Origin: Ectobacillus antri
GTDB taxonomy: Bacteria > Bacillota > Bacilli > Bacillales > Bacillaceae_G
NCBI RefSeq assembly: GCF_003852715.1
Contig: NZ_RIAV01000010.1
Span: 33,685-97,684, forward strand
Length of the DNA stretch: 64,000 nucleotides
Direction of reading: 5' to 3'
Below the pieces are notes generated by a model. That model was not told where the DNA came from. It saw only the letters and a program-made list of their open reading frames with translations, and ran no database searches. The position numbers and the translations under genes were made by a program. Of this stretch, positions 17,437 to 27,188 are shown one piece after another. Positions within the stretch are counted from its first letter, which is position 1. The number at the start of each line of letters is the position of its first letter.

Positions 17437-17673
17437 ATGTCTCTACTCCAAGGAATTTTAACTCGCTTAATTAGCTTAAAAGAACAAGCTGCAAACGGTG
17501 AAGTGGCGCAGCGTTATTTTGAGGTTAACGGTGAACGTAAGTGCAGCGTGAAATATTTTGATAAAAGTGATACATATGAATTAGAAGTGTATCAACCAGG
17601 CGAAAAGCCACAAACATATCAATTTGATAACATTGATATGGTTGCTATTGAAATTTACGATATGATTTCATAA
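17437..17673 (+). CDS. ykuJ: YkuJ family protein
   Basis: Protein of 78 residues matching YkuJ closely: QRYFEVNGERKCSVKYFD and a C-terminal FDNIDMVAIEIYDMI. Small soluble alpha/beta protein of unknown role. Of two in-frame ATGs (17431 and 17437), the second is better spaced from AAAGGAGAG. Followed at once by a terminator. Confidence 0.9.
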   Translation: MSLLQGILTRLISLKEQAANGEVAQRYFEVNGERKCSVKYFDKSDTYELEVYQPGEKPQTYQFDNIDMVAIEIYDMIS

Positions 17674-17713
17674 AAAAGCAGTGTCCAATTATGAATTGGA
17701 CACTGCTTTTTTT
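17673..17713 (+). terminator. Terminator of ykuJ
   Basis: A 19-base arm starting AAAAAAGCAGTGTCCAATT and its complement, then a T run. Confidence 0.9.
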
Positions 17714-17968
17714 GAAAGGTGTGTAAAAATTTGTTGTTAATAATAGTTACTTGTTGATTAGAGTGGAGGAGATTCTCCCACTAAGGGCATGTTTATAACG
17801 GATATTCACAAGGGCTGTAATAGCTCTATATGAAAAATAAATAGTGAGTTTTTCTATTAGTATCTATATTCGCTCGAAACATGCAGGATTGTAGTCTTTC
17901 TTTGTATAATGGTAAGCATGCCTGCATATATTGGAAAAAAGTCTGCCTCTAAAAAGGACGTGACATAT

Positions 17969-18478
17969 ATGGAAGGATATCGTTTTTATAATTTATCAGA
18001 ACAAAGCATGGATTTTAATACGGTATTTTTACGTATATATGAATTCATGCGTGAAGACCCTCTTCATGCTTATCGCTTATCAATCGGAACAGACTCACAA
18101 ACCCATCATGACAGTACAAGATTTATCACTGCAATTCATCTCCATCGAATAGGAAAAGGGGCATGGGGGTGCTTGCGCAATCAAACGGTACATAGAAAAA
18201 TGGAAAGTCTACGAGAGAAAATTCATTTAGAAACGTATTTTAGTCAAGAGATAGCTTATCTATTTACTCCAGAGCATCTAGGGCTGTTAATGGAGTTATT
18301 ACAACCCTATAAAGAAGCAAAATTTTCTATGGAAATTCATTTAGATATCGGAAACTATGGGTTGACTAAAGAGTTTATTTTAGACATGACGAATCGTGTT
18401 AAGGCGATGGGATTAGTCGCAAAAATTAAACCAGATGCTTACGCTGCATTTAGTTATGCAAATCGATATACGAAATAA
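17969..18478 (+). CDS. ykuK: YkuK family protein (RNase H-like fold, DUF458)
   Basis: Protein of 169 residues: YRLSIGTDSQTHHDSTRFIT near the N-terminus, LDIGNYGLTKEFI and IKPDAYAAFSYANRYT at the end, as in YkuK. The GTDSQ and HLDIG acidic patches fit the RNase H-like fold proposed for the family; activity is unproven. The ATG at 17969 follows AAAAAGGACG and matches the family N-terminus; the frame is open upstream to 17909. Terminator follows. Confidence 0.87.
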   Translation: MEGYRFYNLSEQSMDFNTVFLRIYEFMREDPLHAYRLSIGTDSQTHHDSTRFITAIHLHRIGKGAWGCLRNQTVHRKMESLREKIHLETYFSQEIAYLFTPEHLGLLMELLQPYKEAKFSMEIHLDIGNYGLTKEFILDMTNRVKAMGLVAKIKPDAYAAFSYANRYTK

Positions 18479-18490
18479 AGCAAACTGTAG

Positions 18491-18517
18491 GACTACCAAT
18501 ATCGGTGGTCATTTTTT
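18491..18517 (+). terminator. Terminator of ykuK
   Basis: GACTACC, 6-base loop, GGTGGTC (one T-G pair), ATTTTTTC. Confidence 0.8.
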
Positions 18518-18579
18518 CTCTTGTTATGGTACAATGAAAGATGGAATTATGTAATATCCTTTTTAGATGAAAGGGAAGA

Positions 18580-18675
18580 ATGATTGAGGTTACACCCAAG
18601 GGGAAAAGGCCTAAGAAATCTACGTGCTGAGTATACGGATGGAACGTGTCGTTCTTGCCCTTTTGTTTTCTTGTA
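18580..18675 (+). other. Structured leader upstream of darB with a possible 16-residue ORF
   Basis: An ATG at 18580 with AAAGGGAAGA just before it opens a 16-codon ORF, MIEVTPKGKRPKKSTC, ending at 18630. Its second half lies in the left arm of a long stem: AAAAGG..AAGAA (18604-18617) with TTCTT..CCTTTT (18652-18664), then TTTTGTTTTCTTG. The layout resembles an attenuator, but it matches no riboswitch class I know, and the small ORF may be chance. No AbbA gene is present here, although B. subtilis has abbA at this point. Confidence 0.3.
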
Positions 18676-18759
18676 GCAAAGCTACTGGTACTGATATGAA
18701 CAAGAGTATACAGTGTAGAATTAAAACGAAAAGAAATTAAAAAATGGGGGAACACAGCA

Positions 18760-19203
18760 ATGAAAAGTCTTCCTGCTGAAGGATTCAAAAACATATTTGT
18801 CAAGGATTTACTAATTTCCTCAGAGAAGGTGGCGCATGTACAGATTGGGAATAGTTTGGAACATGCCCTTCTTTTATTGGTGAAATCCGGATATTCCGCA
18901 ATTCCTGTATTAGACCCCACCTATAAGTTAAAAGGCTTAATTAGTACAGCGATGATGCTCGACGGTATTATGGGGCTTGAGCGCATCGAATTTGAGAGAT
19001 TAGAACATATGAAAGTAGAAGATGTTATGAATAGCGAAATTGTGAAACTGCAGCTGGATGATACATTTACAGAAGCACTGCAAGCAGTTATTAATCATCC
19101 GTTTGTATGTGTGGAAAATGAAGCAGGTTATTTTGAAGGGATTTTAACAAGACGAACCATTTTAAAACTTTTGAATAAGCAAGTGGGTAAACAGAGTAAG
19201 TAA
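18760..19203 (+). CDS. darB: CBS-domain protein DarB (YkuL), c-di-AMP receptor
   Basis: Protein of 147 residues with two CBS motifs: about 15-75 (LEHALLLLVKSGYSAIPVLD) and 80-140 (DDTFTEALQAVINHPFVCVE). It matches B. subtilis YkuL, renamed DarB. There the apo-protein binds the (p)ppGpp synthetase Rel and pyruvate carboxylase, and c-di-AMP releases it. It sits between ykuK and ccpC as in B. subtilis. Ribosome binding site ATGGGGGAACAC. A weak GCAGC/GCTGC hairpin (19211-19231) lies between it and ccpC. Confidence 0.88.
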   Translation: MKSLPAEGFKNIFVKDLLISSEKVAHVQIGNSLEHALLLLVKSGYSAIPVLDPTYKLKGLISTAMMLDGIMGLERIEFERLEHMKVEDVMNSEIVKLQLDDTFTEALQAVINHPFVCVENEAGYFEGILTRRTILKLLNKQVGKQSK

Positions 19204-19258
19204 AAGGCGTGCAGCTTCTATAAGGGGCTGCTCGTTTTCATGGAGAGGAGCTGTAAAT

Positions 19259-20131
19259 TTGCAATTAGATGATTTTCGTATGATGGTTATATTAGCTGAA
19301 GAGCTGAATATGAGAAAAGCCGCTGAGCGGTTGTTTGTATCACAGCCTGCGTTAAGTCAAAGGTTGCAGTCCATGGAAAAACAGTGGAATATGAAATTTT
19401 TTATTCGTTCGCAAAAAGGCTTAACAATTACGCCGGCTGGCGAAAAGGTAGCTACCTATGCAAAGGACATGCTTATGCAAGAGGAGAATATAAAAAATGA
19501 ACTGTCTTCCTTACAAGAAAAAACGCATGGGACGCTAAAAATTGCTGTGGCATCTATTATTGGTCAATATTGGCTACCACGTGTATTGAAGAAGTTTGTA
19601 GAAGCGTACCCACATGTACAAATCTCTTTATTTACGGGATGGAGTAGTGAGGTACAGAAGTATTTTTACGAGGGAGATGTACATCTTGCGATACTAAGAG
19701 GCTCTCAAGAGTTTCCGGGAAGAAAATGGCATTTACTCACGGATGAATTGTATTTAGTTGATACAGAGATTGCGAATCCAAGAATGCTTCGTGAGACAAA
19801 TAAACCCTTTATTCAATTTAAAAGTGATTCCACTTATTATTCGCAAATACAAGGATGGTGGTATGGTTTGTTCTCGCACCCGCCAAGACGGACCATTGTT
19901 GTAGATCAGATTGAAACATGTAAGCAAATGGTGCTGCATGGTATTGGATACGCTATTTTACCCTCTAGTGTCTTGCAGGAAATGCCAAATCATGTGTATA
20001 AAATACCTCTATCAGTGGATAATAAACGACTTACGCGAGAAACATGGCTATTGGTCAATGATACGGCATTAGAACTGAAACAAGTAGAGGTATTTGTGGA
20101 GATGCTTATGCAATTTGTTTCAAAAAAGTAA
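19259..20131 (+). CDS. ccpC: LysR-type regulator CcpC
   Basis: Protein of 290 residues: N-terminal winged HTH (LNMRKAAERLFVSQPALSQR, then FFIRSQKGLTITPAGE) and a C-terminal substrate-binding-like domain. Position just after darB and just before dapH is that of CcpC, the citrate-responsive repressor of citB and citZ. The sequence fits that assignment but does not prove the ligand. TTG start at 19259, set by GAGAGGAGCTG. Confidence 0.85.
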   Translation: MQLDDFRMMVILAEELNMRKAAERLFVSQPALSQRLQSMEKQWNMKFFIRSQKGLTITPAGEKVATYAKDMLMQEENIKNELSSLQEKTHGTLKIAVASIIGQYWLPRVLKKFVEAYPHVQISLFTGWSSEVQKYFYEGDVHLAILRGSQEFPGRKWHLLTDELYLVDTEIANPRMLRETNKPFIQFKSDSTYYSQIQGWWYGLFSHPPRRTIVVDQIETCKQMVLHGIGYAILPSSVLQEMPNHVYKIPLSVDNKRLTRETWLLVNDTALELKQVEVFVEMLMQFVSKK

Positions 20132-20203
20132 ATCTTTCAACTTGCTGTTATCCTCATGCTTTGATAGAGTAACAAGTATGAAACGTTTAGGAGGAATTCC
20201 GCT

Positions 20204-20926
20204 ATGAAAATGATGGATGCAAATGAAATTATCACATTTATTCAAAAGAGTGAAAAGAAAACACCGGTTAAGGTGTATATAAAAGGTCAGTTGAAAGACA
20301 TTGAATTTCCGGAAAGTCTGCAGGCGTTTGTTTCTAAAAAGACAGGTGTCCTTTTTGGAGAATGGTCTGAAATCAAAGCAGTGCTGGCGAAATATGAAAA
20401 TGAAATCGTTGATTATGTAGTAGAAAGTGATCGTCGTAACTCAGCCATCCCGCTTTTAGATTTAAAAGGCATTAAGGCACGTATCGAGCCGGGTGCAATT
20501 ATTCGTGACCAAGTAGAGATTGGTGACAATGCTGTTATCATGATGGGAGCGGTTATTAACATCGGTGCTTCTATTGGTGAGGGTACAATGATTGATATGA
20601 ACGCTGTACTTGGCGGTCGTGCTACAGTAGGAAAAAATGCACACATCGGTGCAGGGGCTGTACTGGCGGGTGTTATTGAGCCACCTTCAGCTAAACCTGT
20701 AATCGTAGAGGATGATGTGGTAGTAGGTGCTAATGCAGTTATTTTAGAAGGTGTTACAGTTGGCAAAGGTGCGGTTGTAGCAGCGGGAGCGATTGTTACA
20801 GAAGATGTCCCTCCTTACACAGTAGTAGCGGGTGTGCCGGCACGCGTTATCAAAGAAATCGACGAGAAAACAAAGTCTAAAACAGAAATTAAACAAGAGC
20901 TTCGTCAATTAAATCCGGAAAACTAA
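20204..20926 (+). CDS. dapH: Tetrahydrodipicolinate N-acetyltransferase
   Basis: Protein of 240 residues. N-terminal DapH domain ([20 protein letters not shown], then [16 protein letters not shown]). It is followed from about residue 95 by a left-handed beta-helix of hexapeptide repeats ([20 protein letters not shown]) and the acyl-CoA loop. It acetylates tetrahydrodipicolinate in the acetylase branch of DAP/lysine synthesis, feeding cell wall and spore dipicolinate. Ribosome binding site TAGGAGGAATTCC. It is separated from dapL by a terminator, so dapL transcription may be reduced. Confidence 0.95.
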   Translation: MKMMDANEIITFIQKSEKKTPVKVYIKGQLKDIEFPESLQAFVSKKTGVLFGEWSEIKAVLAKYENEIVDYVVESDRRNSAIPLLDLKGIKARIEPGAIIRDQVEIGDNAVIMMGAVINIGASIGEGTMIDMNAVLGGRATVGKNAHIGAGAVLAGVIEPPSAKPVIVEDDVVVGANAVILEGVTVGKGAVVAAGAIVTEDVPPYTVVAGVPARVIKEIDEKTKSKTEIKQELRQLNPEN

Positions 20927-20935
20927 ACAAATGTC

Positions 20936-20970
20936 AAAAGCGTAAGTACGTGGAGTGCTTGCGCTTTTTT
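20936..20970 (+). terminator. Terminator-like hairpin between dapH and dapL
   Basis: AAAAGCGTAAG, loop, CTTGCGCTTTTTT. It lies only 20 bases before the dapL start, so partial readthrough or a separate dapL promoter must apply. Confidence 0.8.
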
Positions 20971-20989
20971 GTAAATGGTGGTGACATAT

Positions 20990-22114
20990 ATGGAGAATGT
21001 ATTCATTCAGATACGAAGAGACCTGCATCAAATTCCTGAGCTTGGTTTTCAGGAAACGAGAACACAACAATATATATTAAACTATATTTATTCTTTACCT
21101 AAAGAACGCTACGAGATACAAACGTGGAGAACGGGGGTTCTTGTAAAAGTATTAGGGCGAAATCCCATAAAAACGATTGGGTATCGCGCTGATATAGATG
21201 GTCTGCCAATTGAGGAAGAGACGGGATATTCTTTTGCTTCTTCACATCAAGGCATGATGCATGCTTGCGGACATGATTTACATATGAGCATTGCGCTCGG
21301 TGTTTTAACTGAAATTGTAAATTGTCCTATTGATGATGATGTAGTGTTTATTTTTCAACCGGCAGAGGAAGGGCCAGGTGGTGCGCAGCCGATGATTGAA
21401 AGTGAAGAATTCAAACGCTGGAAACCGGATTTGATTTTTGCATTGCATATTGCACCTGAGTATCCCGTTGGAACGATAGCTACAAAAAAGGGCTTGCTAT
21501 TTGCAAACACATCTGAATTGTTTATTGATTTAAAAGGAAAAGGGGGACACGCGGCATATCCACACCAAACCAATGATATGGTTGTTGCTGCTAGTTATTT
21601 GGTCACACAGCTACAATCTATTGTAAGCAGAAATGTGAACCCTTTGGATGCGGCTGTTATTACAGTTGGGAAAATTACCGGCGGTACTGTACAAAATATT
21701 ATTGCGGAAACAGCGCGGCTAGAAGGAACCATTCGTACGCTTTCGGCCGAGTCTATGGAGAAAGTAAAGGAAAGAATTGAAGCGGTTGTACAGGGGATTC
21801 AGGCTTCTTTTCAATGCAAAGCAAGTATTGATTACGGCTCTATGTATTATCAAGTTTTTAATCACGAAGAGCTGACTGCGGAATTTATGGATTTTATAAG
21901 AGAAGATACGGATGTACAGGTAATAGAATGCAAAGAAGCCATGACGGGAGAAGATTTCGGTTATATGCTCCGCGAAACACCTGGGTTTATGTTCTGGTTA
22001 GGAGTAGAGTCGGAATATGGATTGCATCATGCTAAGCTACAACCAAATGAAGCGGCTATTCCTGCAGCAATTTCGCTACTTACTAGGTATATCTCTTTTA
22101 AAGGAACGCGTTAA
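20990..22114 (+). CDS. dapL: N-acetyldiaminopimelate deacetylase
   Basis: Protein of 374 residues of the M20 peptidase family: [30 protein letters not shown] (metal ligands), [16 protein letters not shown] and TGEDFGYML. It deacetylates N-acetyl-LL-DAP, the step after the aminotransferase that follows DapH; the B. subtilis orthologue is YkuR. ATG at 20990 with GGTGGTGA; an in-frame ATG at 20975 has no ribosome binding site. Length equals the B. subtilis protein. Confidence 0.93.
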   Translation: MENVFIQIRRDLHQIPELGFQETRTQQYILNYIYSLPKERYEIQTWRTGVLVKVLGRNPIKTIGYRADIDGLPIEEETGYSFASSHQGMMHACGHDLHMSIALGVLTEIVNCPIDDDVVFIFQPAEEGPGGAQPMIESEEFKRWKPDLIFALHIAPEYPVGTIATKKGLLFANTSELFIDLKGKGGHAAYPHQTNDMVVAASYLVTQLQSIVSRNVNPLDAAVITVGKITGGTVQNIIAETARLEGTIRTLSAESMEKVKERIEAVVQGIQASFQCKASIDYGSMYYQVFNHEELTAEFMDFIREDTDVQVIECKEAMTGEDFGYMLRETPGFMFWLGVESEYGLHHAKLQPNEAAIPAAISLLTRYISFKGTR

Positions 22115-22135
22115 AAGGATTGTATATAGGTGAAT

Positions 22136-22166
22136 TTGACTCACATGATATAAAATATGTTAAAAT
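22136..22166 (+). promoter_or_regulatory. Probable promoter of ktrC
   Basis: TTGACT at 22136-22141, then TTAAAAT around 22160-22166. Spacing is 18-19 bases, slightly long. Confidence 0.45.
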
Positions 22167-22208
22167 GGTCGATAGTAAAATGGAATTCATAATTTGGAGG
22201 AGTTTTGT

Positions 22209-22877
22209 GTGGGTGTGAAGAAAAAAGAATTTGCTGTTATTGGACTTGGACGTTTTGGTGGTAGCATTTGTCGTGAACTCGTACAATTAGGTATGGAAGT
22301 AATGGCAATTGATATGGATGAAGATCGTGTAAATGAATACTCTAGCATAGCTTCTCATGCTGTAATTGCAGATACAACTGATGAAATGGTTTTGAAAAGT
22401 TTAGGTATTCGTAACTTTGATCATGTTGTGGTAGCGATAGGTGATAATATTCAGGCGAGCATTCTTACAACATTAATTTTAAAAGAGCTTGGTGTAGAAA
22501 ATATAACGGTAAAAGCACAAAATGACTACCACGAAAAGGTTCTTCGTAAAATTGGTGCTGATCAAATTGTTCACCCAGAACGTGATATGGGAGCACGTAT
22601 TGCTAATAATATTGCCTCTAGCAGTGTATTGGACTATTTGCAATTATCGGATGAGCATAGCATTGTTGAAATTATTGCAAATGAAAGATTAAATGGTCAA
22701 AATCTGCAAGATTTAGATATTCGTGCAAAATTCGGTTTAAATATTGTGGCAATTAAACGAGAAAATCAAGTTATTGTTTCGCCTCGGGCAACAGAAACAC
22801 TTCGCACCGGAGATGTATTAGTCGTCATAGGAAGTGACAATGATGTAGATCGCTTTGAGGATTTTTTAACACCTTAA
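22209..22877 (+). CDS. ktrC: KtrC, RCK-type gating subunit of K+ uptake
   Basis: Protein of 222 residues. RCK_N Rossmann domain (FAVIGLGRFGGSICRELVQL, then HAVIADTTDE) binding ATP/ADP, and a C-terminal TrkA_C domain from about 135 (DIRAKFGLNIVAIKRE). In B. subtilis KtrC gates the channel subunit KtrD, and c-di-AMP binding to the TrkA_C domain closes it. No channel gene is adjacent, as in B. subtilis. Start GTG at 22209, 6 bases after GGAGGAG; a GTG at 22215 is also possible. Confidence 0.92.
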   Translation: MGVKKKEFAVIGLGRFGGSICRELVQLGMEVMAIDMDEDRVNEYSSIASHAVIADTTDEMVLKSLGIRNFDHVVVAIGDNIQASILTTLILKELGVENITVKAQNDYHEKVLRKIGADQIVHPERDMGARIANNIASSSVLDYLQLSDEHSIVEIIANERLNGQNLQDLDIRAKFGLNIVAIKRENQVIVSPRATETLRTGDVLVVIGSDNDVDRFEDFLTP

Positions 22878-22882
22878 TACAC

Positions 22883-22915
22883 AAATGCCCCGCCATATTG
22901 GCGGGGCATTTTTTT
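22883..22915 (+). terminator. Terminator of ktrC
   Basis: AAATGCCCCGCC, ATATT loop, GGCGGGGCATTTTTTT. Confidence 0.92.
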
Positions 22916-23015
22916 GAACGTTATAAGTGGTTAAAAAACTATCTGAGCTTCTCGTCAAACTCTGTGCTAAAAATTGTTCTTGTATAGAATGAAACAGGCG
23001 CCGATGTTTTCCTTG

Positions 23016-24683
23016 TTACACTTCCATAATAATTGGTAAAATCATTGGCTTACGCTTGGTTTTTTCATATAAAAACGGTGCCAAGGTGTCTGTAATTTCG
23101 TTTTTAATTTCAGACCATTGTGTTGTTTTACGCTCCATGACTCTATTTAGGTGTGTTGCAATCAATGTTTGTGCATCATTAATCAGATCGCTACTTTCTC
23201 GCATGTATACGAAACCGCGTGAAATGATGTCTGGGCCAGCGGCGATTTTAAATTCCTTCATATCAATACTTACTACAACAATAACGAGACCTTCTTCAGA
23301 AAGGATGCGTCGATCGCGTAGCACAATGTTACCAATATCTCCTATACCGTTTCCATCAATATATACAGAGCCGGATGGGACTTTACCAGCAACTGTTGCT
23401 TCGTCAGCGCGAAGTGCCAACACGTCGCCGTTATCTAAAATAAAGCAGTTCTCTTCAGGTACACCGCAATCAATCGCAAGCTGTGCATGCATTCGTTGCA
23501 TACGATATTCACCATGAATAGGCATAAAGTATTTTGGCTTAATGAGACGCAACATTAATTTTTGTTCTTGCTGACCACCGTGACCGCTTGTGTGAATATC
23601 TGCTAAAGGTCCGTGAATCACCTCTGCACCCGCACGATACAACAGGTTAATCGTACGACTTACACTAATCGTATTTCCTGGGATAGGTGATGAGGAGAAT
23701 ACAACTGTATCGCCAGGAATGATTTGAATTTGACGGTGTGTACCATTGGCAATACGAGAAAGAGCCGCCATTGGTTCTCCTTGACTTCCTGTACATAAAA
23801 TGACAACTTGGTTAGCAGGAAGTCGATTGATTTGACCGGCATCCACAAATGTTTCTTTTGGACAACGAATGTATCCTAATTGTTGTCCAATATCAAGAGC
23901 TGCTTCCATACTACGTCCAAATACAGCTATCTTACGATTGTTGACAACCGCAGCTTCAACAACTTGCTGAAGACGGTGAATGTTAGAGGCAAATGTAGCA
24001 AAGATAATACGTCCGTCCACTTTACGGAACATATCATTAATGCTGTCTCCCACTCGTCTTTCGGACATTGTAAAGTTTGGAACTTCGCTGTTTGTGCTAT
24101 CTGAAAGTAGACATAGCACACCCTCTTTTCCGATTTCAGCCATTTTTGTTAAGTTAGCCGGCTCCCCAACTGGTGTGAAGTCAAATTTGAAATCTCCCGT
24201 ATGGACAACTTGTCCTTGTGGCGTTTTTACCACAATACCGTAAGAGTCTGGGATGCTGTGTGTAGTACGGAAAAATGTCACAGCGGTATGCTCGAATGAA
24301 ATAATATCATCTTCCTTAATCTCAATCAGTTTTGCTTTGCGAAGCAAGCCATGCTCTTCAAGCTTATTTTTAATAAGACCAAGCGCTAGTTTGCCCCCGT
24401 AAATCGGAATGTTCACTTGACGAAGTAAATATGGAATTCCACCAATGTGATCTTCATGTCCGTGCGTGATGAAAAGACCTTTAATTTTTTCTTCATTTCT
24501 TACAAAGTACGTGTAATCAGGTATTACATAATCAATTCCCAAAAGTTCATCTTCCGGGAATTTAATGCCGGCATCGATAATAATAATTTCATCTTGATAT
24601 TGAACCGCATATGTATTTTTACCGATTTCGCCCAGTCCGCCCAAGGCAAATACAGCGGTTTGATCTGCTTTTAAAAATTTCAT
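23016..24683 (-). CDS. rnjA: Ribonuclease J1
   Basis: Protein of 555 residues. Metallo-beta-lactamase/beta-CASP nuclease with HGHEDH (H74, H76, D78, H79), [21 protein letters not shown] and HIHTSGH-like [10 protein letters not shown], then the C-terminal dimer domain. It is a 5'-to-3' exonuclease and endonuclease in mRNA decay and rRNA maturation. Its ATG overlaps the rpoY stop by four bases (ATGA), which gives translational coupling, exactly as in B. subtilis. Confidence 0.97.
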   Translation of the reverse strand: MKFLKADQTAVFALGGLGEIGKNTYAVQYQDEIIIIDAGIKFPEDELLGIDYVIPDYTYFVRNEEKIKGLFITHGHEDHIGGIPYLLRQVNIPIYGGKLALGLIKNKLEEHGLLRKAKLIEIKEDDIISFEHTAVTFFRTTHSIPDSYGIVVKTPQGQVVHTGDFKFDFTPVGEPANLTKMAEIGKEGVLCLLSDSTNSEVPNFTMSERRVGDSINDMFRKVDGRIIFATFASNIHRLQQVVEAAVVNNRKIAVFGRSMEAALDIGQQLGYIRCPKETFVDAGQINRLPANQVVILCTGSQGEPMAALSRIANGTHRQIQIIPGDTVVFSSSPIPGNTISVSRTINLLYRAGAEVIHGPLADIHTSGHGGQQEQKLMLRLIKPKYFMPIHGEYRMQRMHAQLAIDCGVPEENCFILDNGDVLALRADEATVAGKVPSGSVYIDGNGIGDIGNIVLRDRRILSEEGLVIVVVSIDMKEFKIAAGPDIISRGFVYMRESSDLINDAQTLIATHLNRVMERKTTQWSEIKNEITDTLAPFLYEKTKRKPMILPIIMEV

Positions 24684-24892
24684 GCGTATTCCGTCACTTT
24701 AAAGTTTTCACTTTGTTTCTCGTATTCAAGATGAGCACCGGCAAGCTCTTGAATGAATTCGATATTATAATGAAAAGGTGATAATTTTGTACGAATGTCA
24801 CGTTCAGACTCTCCTTCTACGTAAAGCACCTTTGTTTTTTCACGAACAGGCGCCTCCATAGCAGAATCTTGATAAAATACTTTGAAAATCAT
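24680..24892 (-). CDS. rpoY: RNA polymerase epsilon subunit RpoY
   Basis: Protein of 70 residues (old name YkzG, DUF1447). Motifs: [30 protein letters not shown] and [17 protein letters not shown]. It binds the RNA polymerase core in Firmicutes. First gene of the rpoY-rnjA operon; ribosome binding site AAGGAGAGG. A TATAAT lies about 45 bases upstream of the start (minus strand, near 24940). Confidence 0.95.
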   Translation of the reverse strand: MIFKVFYQDSAMEAPVREKTKVLYVEGESERDIRTKLSPFHYNIEFIQELAGAHLEYEKQSENFKVTEYA

Positions 24893-24996
24893 TGTAAAAC
24901 CTCTCCTTGTCTCTATTTTTGCGCTACCTTTAACCTATTATAAAGGAAAAGTACTATATTTTCATGTTTTTTCGATAGAAAGAAGAGAAAAGCCTA

Positions 24997-25068
24997 TTAG
25001 GCAAGGTTTCTCTTACGTATAAGACCGTTCCAGTAGCACTTTAGTTTTTCTTTTAGTTTTCTTTTCAT
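24997..25068 (-). CDS. Candidate 23-residue basic peptide
   Basis: ATG at 25068 with GAAAGGAAGG spaced 6 bases upstream opens a 23-codon ORF, MKRKLKEKLKCYWNGLIRKR followed by NLA. Its stop lies in a hairpin (24985-25012; arms GAGAAA/TTTCTC and GCCT/AGGC). The peptide is strongly basic and could form an amphipathic helix. The perfect ribosome binding site and trailing hairpin are the only support. It could instead be an sRNA with a chance ORF. Unknown function. Confidence 0.45.
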   Translation of the reverse strand: MKRKLKEKLKCYWNGLIRKRNLA

Positions 25069-25357
25069 TATTGACCTTCCTTTCAGGTTTTCAAACATAG
25101 ATATTGTTTATAGTATGAGAAGAGGATTCAAAATTCATGTATGAAACAGTAACTTGACAATTCGTATATAATATATAGGTGCAGATAAAATTTTTTACAT
25201 AAGAGAAAAGGGCTGGTTATGTAAGGGAAACATTAGTACTTATAAAAGCCTACTCTAAGCAAGTAAGATGCTGTAACACTTTCGTTTTGTTCCTGCCACG
25301 CTACAAGTAGTGATTGTGTTTATTATTTAATGAAGTGAAGGAAAGAGAGGGACAAAT
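25069..25357. other. Upstream region of the EamA gene
   Basis: A TTGACA at about 25155 is followed by AT-rich ATATAATATATAGG, but spacing to a -10 is poor. No ORF with a ribosome binding site on the plus strand before 25358. Confidence 0.3.
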
Positions 25358-26263
25358 TTGGGGAAGCTATACGGCGCATTATTGACGCTAAGTGTGATTT
25401 GGGGTGCTTCATTTCTATTTATTAAAATATTGGTAGCTGATTTAGGACCTTGGGGTGTGGTGTTTTGGCGCTGTTTGTTTGGCGCAATTACACTTCTTTG
25501 TGTGTTAGTGGCAAAACGAGAAGTTATTAATTGGAGAGAATTACCTGTAAAGATGGTTGTATTGGTAGGATTTGTGAATAATGTATTGCCCTTTGGATTT
25601 ATTGCAATTGGTGAAACAAAGGTTTCAAGCGGTATGGCCTCTATTATTAACGCAATGACACCTATTTCAACTGTTATTGTCGGGTATGTATGCTTTAAGC
25701 TACACGTGAGGAGAGCGCAGTGGATGGGTATTCTTCTTGGTTTCTTTGGTATTTTACTAGTGATGCGCTTTAATGTTAAGCAGTTGATTAACGGTGACGT
25801 GAACGGTGTATTACTAGTGCTACTCGCGACTTTATGCTATGCAATTGGTACACAGCTCTCTAAACGTTTTTTACAGCATCTTTCCGTTTTAGTACTGTCG
25901 GCAACCACGCTTCTATCTGCCTGTGTAATCAGCTTTTTTATTATGATATTGGTAAGTGATGAGGGTTTTCGCATGGTATCCTCCTCACAGACGTTGGTTT
26001 CATTAGTTGGGCTAGGGACCCTTGGGTCTGGCTTTGCGTATTTGCTATTTTATTATATGGTGAAAGAAGGAAGTGCAGAATTTGCTTCTTTTGTTACTTA
26101 CATTGTGCCTTTATCTGCTTTGCTCTGGGGAAGTCTTTTATTGGAAGAAGACATTACATATCACATGCTGATTGGTTTAACATTTATTTTTGGAGGTATA
26201 TATCTCTCAACATTTCAAAAGAAGCAGTCAACAACCAGAAAGGACTATAAATATGAACAATAA
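25358..26263 (+). CDS. EamA/DMT family transporter
   Basis: Protein of 301 residues with ten transmembrane helices in two EamA halves: LSVIWGASFLFIKILVADLG at the N-terminus and LGTLGSGFAYLLFYYMVKEG, then LEEDITYHMLIGL in the second. These are drug/metabolite exporters; the substrate cannot be read from sequence. TTG start at 25358 after GAGAGGGAC. Its last 11 bases overlap the start of ykrA, so the two are translated from one message. Confidence 0.87.
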   Translation: MGKLYGALLTLSVIWGASFLFIKILVADLGPWGVVFWRCLFGAITLLCVLVAKREVINWRELPVKMVVLVGFVNNVLPFGFIAIGETKVSSGMASIINAMTPISTVIVGYVCFKLHVRRAQWMGILLGFFGILLVMRFNVKQLINGDVNGVLLVLLATLCYAIGTQLSKRFLQHLSVLVLSATTLLSACVISFFIMILVSDEGFRMVSSSQTLVSLVGLGTLGSGFAYLLFYYMVKEGSAEFASFVTYIVPLSALLWGSLLLEEDITYHMLIGLTFIFGGIYLSTFQKKQSTTRKDYKYEQ

Positions 26264-27026
26264 AATTGTATTTTTTGATATTGACGGAACACTTCTTGAC
26301 CATGATAAACGTATTCCTGCGTCTACAAAGAAAGCTGTTAAACAGCTGCAGGAAAATGGTGTTCATGTAGCAATTGCTACAGGTAGAGCACCATTTATGT
26401 TTGAAGATATCCGAAAAGAATTAAATATTCATAATTACGTTAGCTTTAATGGACAATATGTTGTATTTGAAGATGAAGTTATTTATAAAAATCCGCTTCC
26501 TGGAGATAAGTTGCATGAGTTTACGCAATTTGCTAACGAAATAAACATGCCGCTTGTGTACTTGAATGAAAAAGAAATGAAGGCGAATGTTCCTGATCAT
26601 CCATTTGTGAGCGAAAGTATGGGAAGCTTGTTTTTTGACTATCCACTATACGAACCTAATTTTTATCAAAATCAAGAAATTTATCAGACTTTATTATTCT
26701 GCGAAGCCGGGAAAGAACAGCAATTTATACATGACTATCCTCAATTTCATTTTATTCGTTGGCATGCGTATTCTATGGATATTATTCCTAACGGCGGCTC
26801 AAAGGCAAAAGGCATTGAGCGTTTTATCGAGAGACTTGGATTTAAACATGATCAGGTTTACGCATTCGGTGATGGCTTGAATGACATTGAAATGATTAGT
26901 GAGGTTGGAACAGGTATCGTAATGGGAAATGGACATGAGAAATTAAAACAAGTAGGTAAATATGTAACCAAAGATGTAGGGCAAGACGGTATTCTACACG
27001 GTCTCCAGTGGGCAGGATTGTTATAA
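26253..27026 (+). CDS. ykrA: HAD-family Cof-type phosphatase (YkrA)
   Basis: Protein of 257 residues. HAD motif I VFFDIDGTLLDHD, motif II with VAIATGRAPFM, C2-type cap in the middle, and motifs III/IV KGIERFIERLGF and AFGDGLNDIEMI. Cof-type enzymes dephosphorylate sugar phosphates, PLP or flavin intermediates. ATG at 26253 after AAAGGAC, overlapping the EamA stop. Length equals B. subtilis YkrA, which likewise lies near def. Confidence 0.9.
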   Translation: MNNKIVFFDIDGTLLDHDKRIPASTKKAVKQLQENGVHVAIATGRAPFMFEDIRKELNIHNYVSFNGQYVVFEDEVIYKNPLPGDKLHEFTQFANEINMPLVYLNEKEMKANVPDHPFVSESMGSLFFDYPLYEPNFYQNQEIYQTLLFCEAGKEQQFIHDYPQFHFIRWHAYSMDIIPNGGSKAKGIERFIERLGFKHDQVYAFGDGLNDIEMISEVGTGIVMGNGHEKLKQVGKYVTKDVGQDGILHGLQWAGLL

Positions 27027-27143
27027 AATATGATTGGTTAAAGTTCTAGTGAGCAGTGATTCTTGTTAGCGCCATGTCGTTGACTTATTTTCTTCTCGCT
27101 CATTACCTCTTCCAATTATTAGTTTAGAACTTAAATATAGCTA

Positions 27144-27188
27144 TTAGAACGATAAAAAGCAGGCATTGCCTGCTTTTTATCGTTCTAA
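27144..27188. terminator. Shared terminator between ykrA and def (22-bp perfect arms)
   Basis: TTAGAACGATAAAAAGCAGG..CA and its exact complement around a single central base. Serves both convergent genes; the def stop codon is within it. Confidence 0.85.

Noticed and set aside
18450..18920. 156-codon minus-strand frame across the darB leader
   Set aside because: Runs antisense through the ykuK terminator and into darB; no ribosome binding site.
20413..20766. 117-codon antisense frame in dapH
   Set aside because: A mirror of the Gly/Ala/Val-rich hexapeptide repeats; composition explains it.
23016..24892. Several antisense frames inside rnjA
   Set aside because: All lie opposite a clear RNase J1 gene and lack ribosome binding sites.
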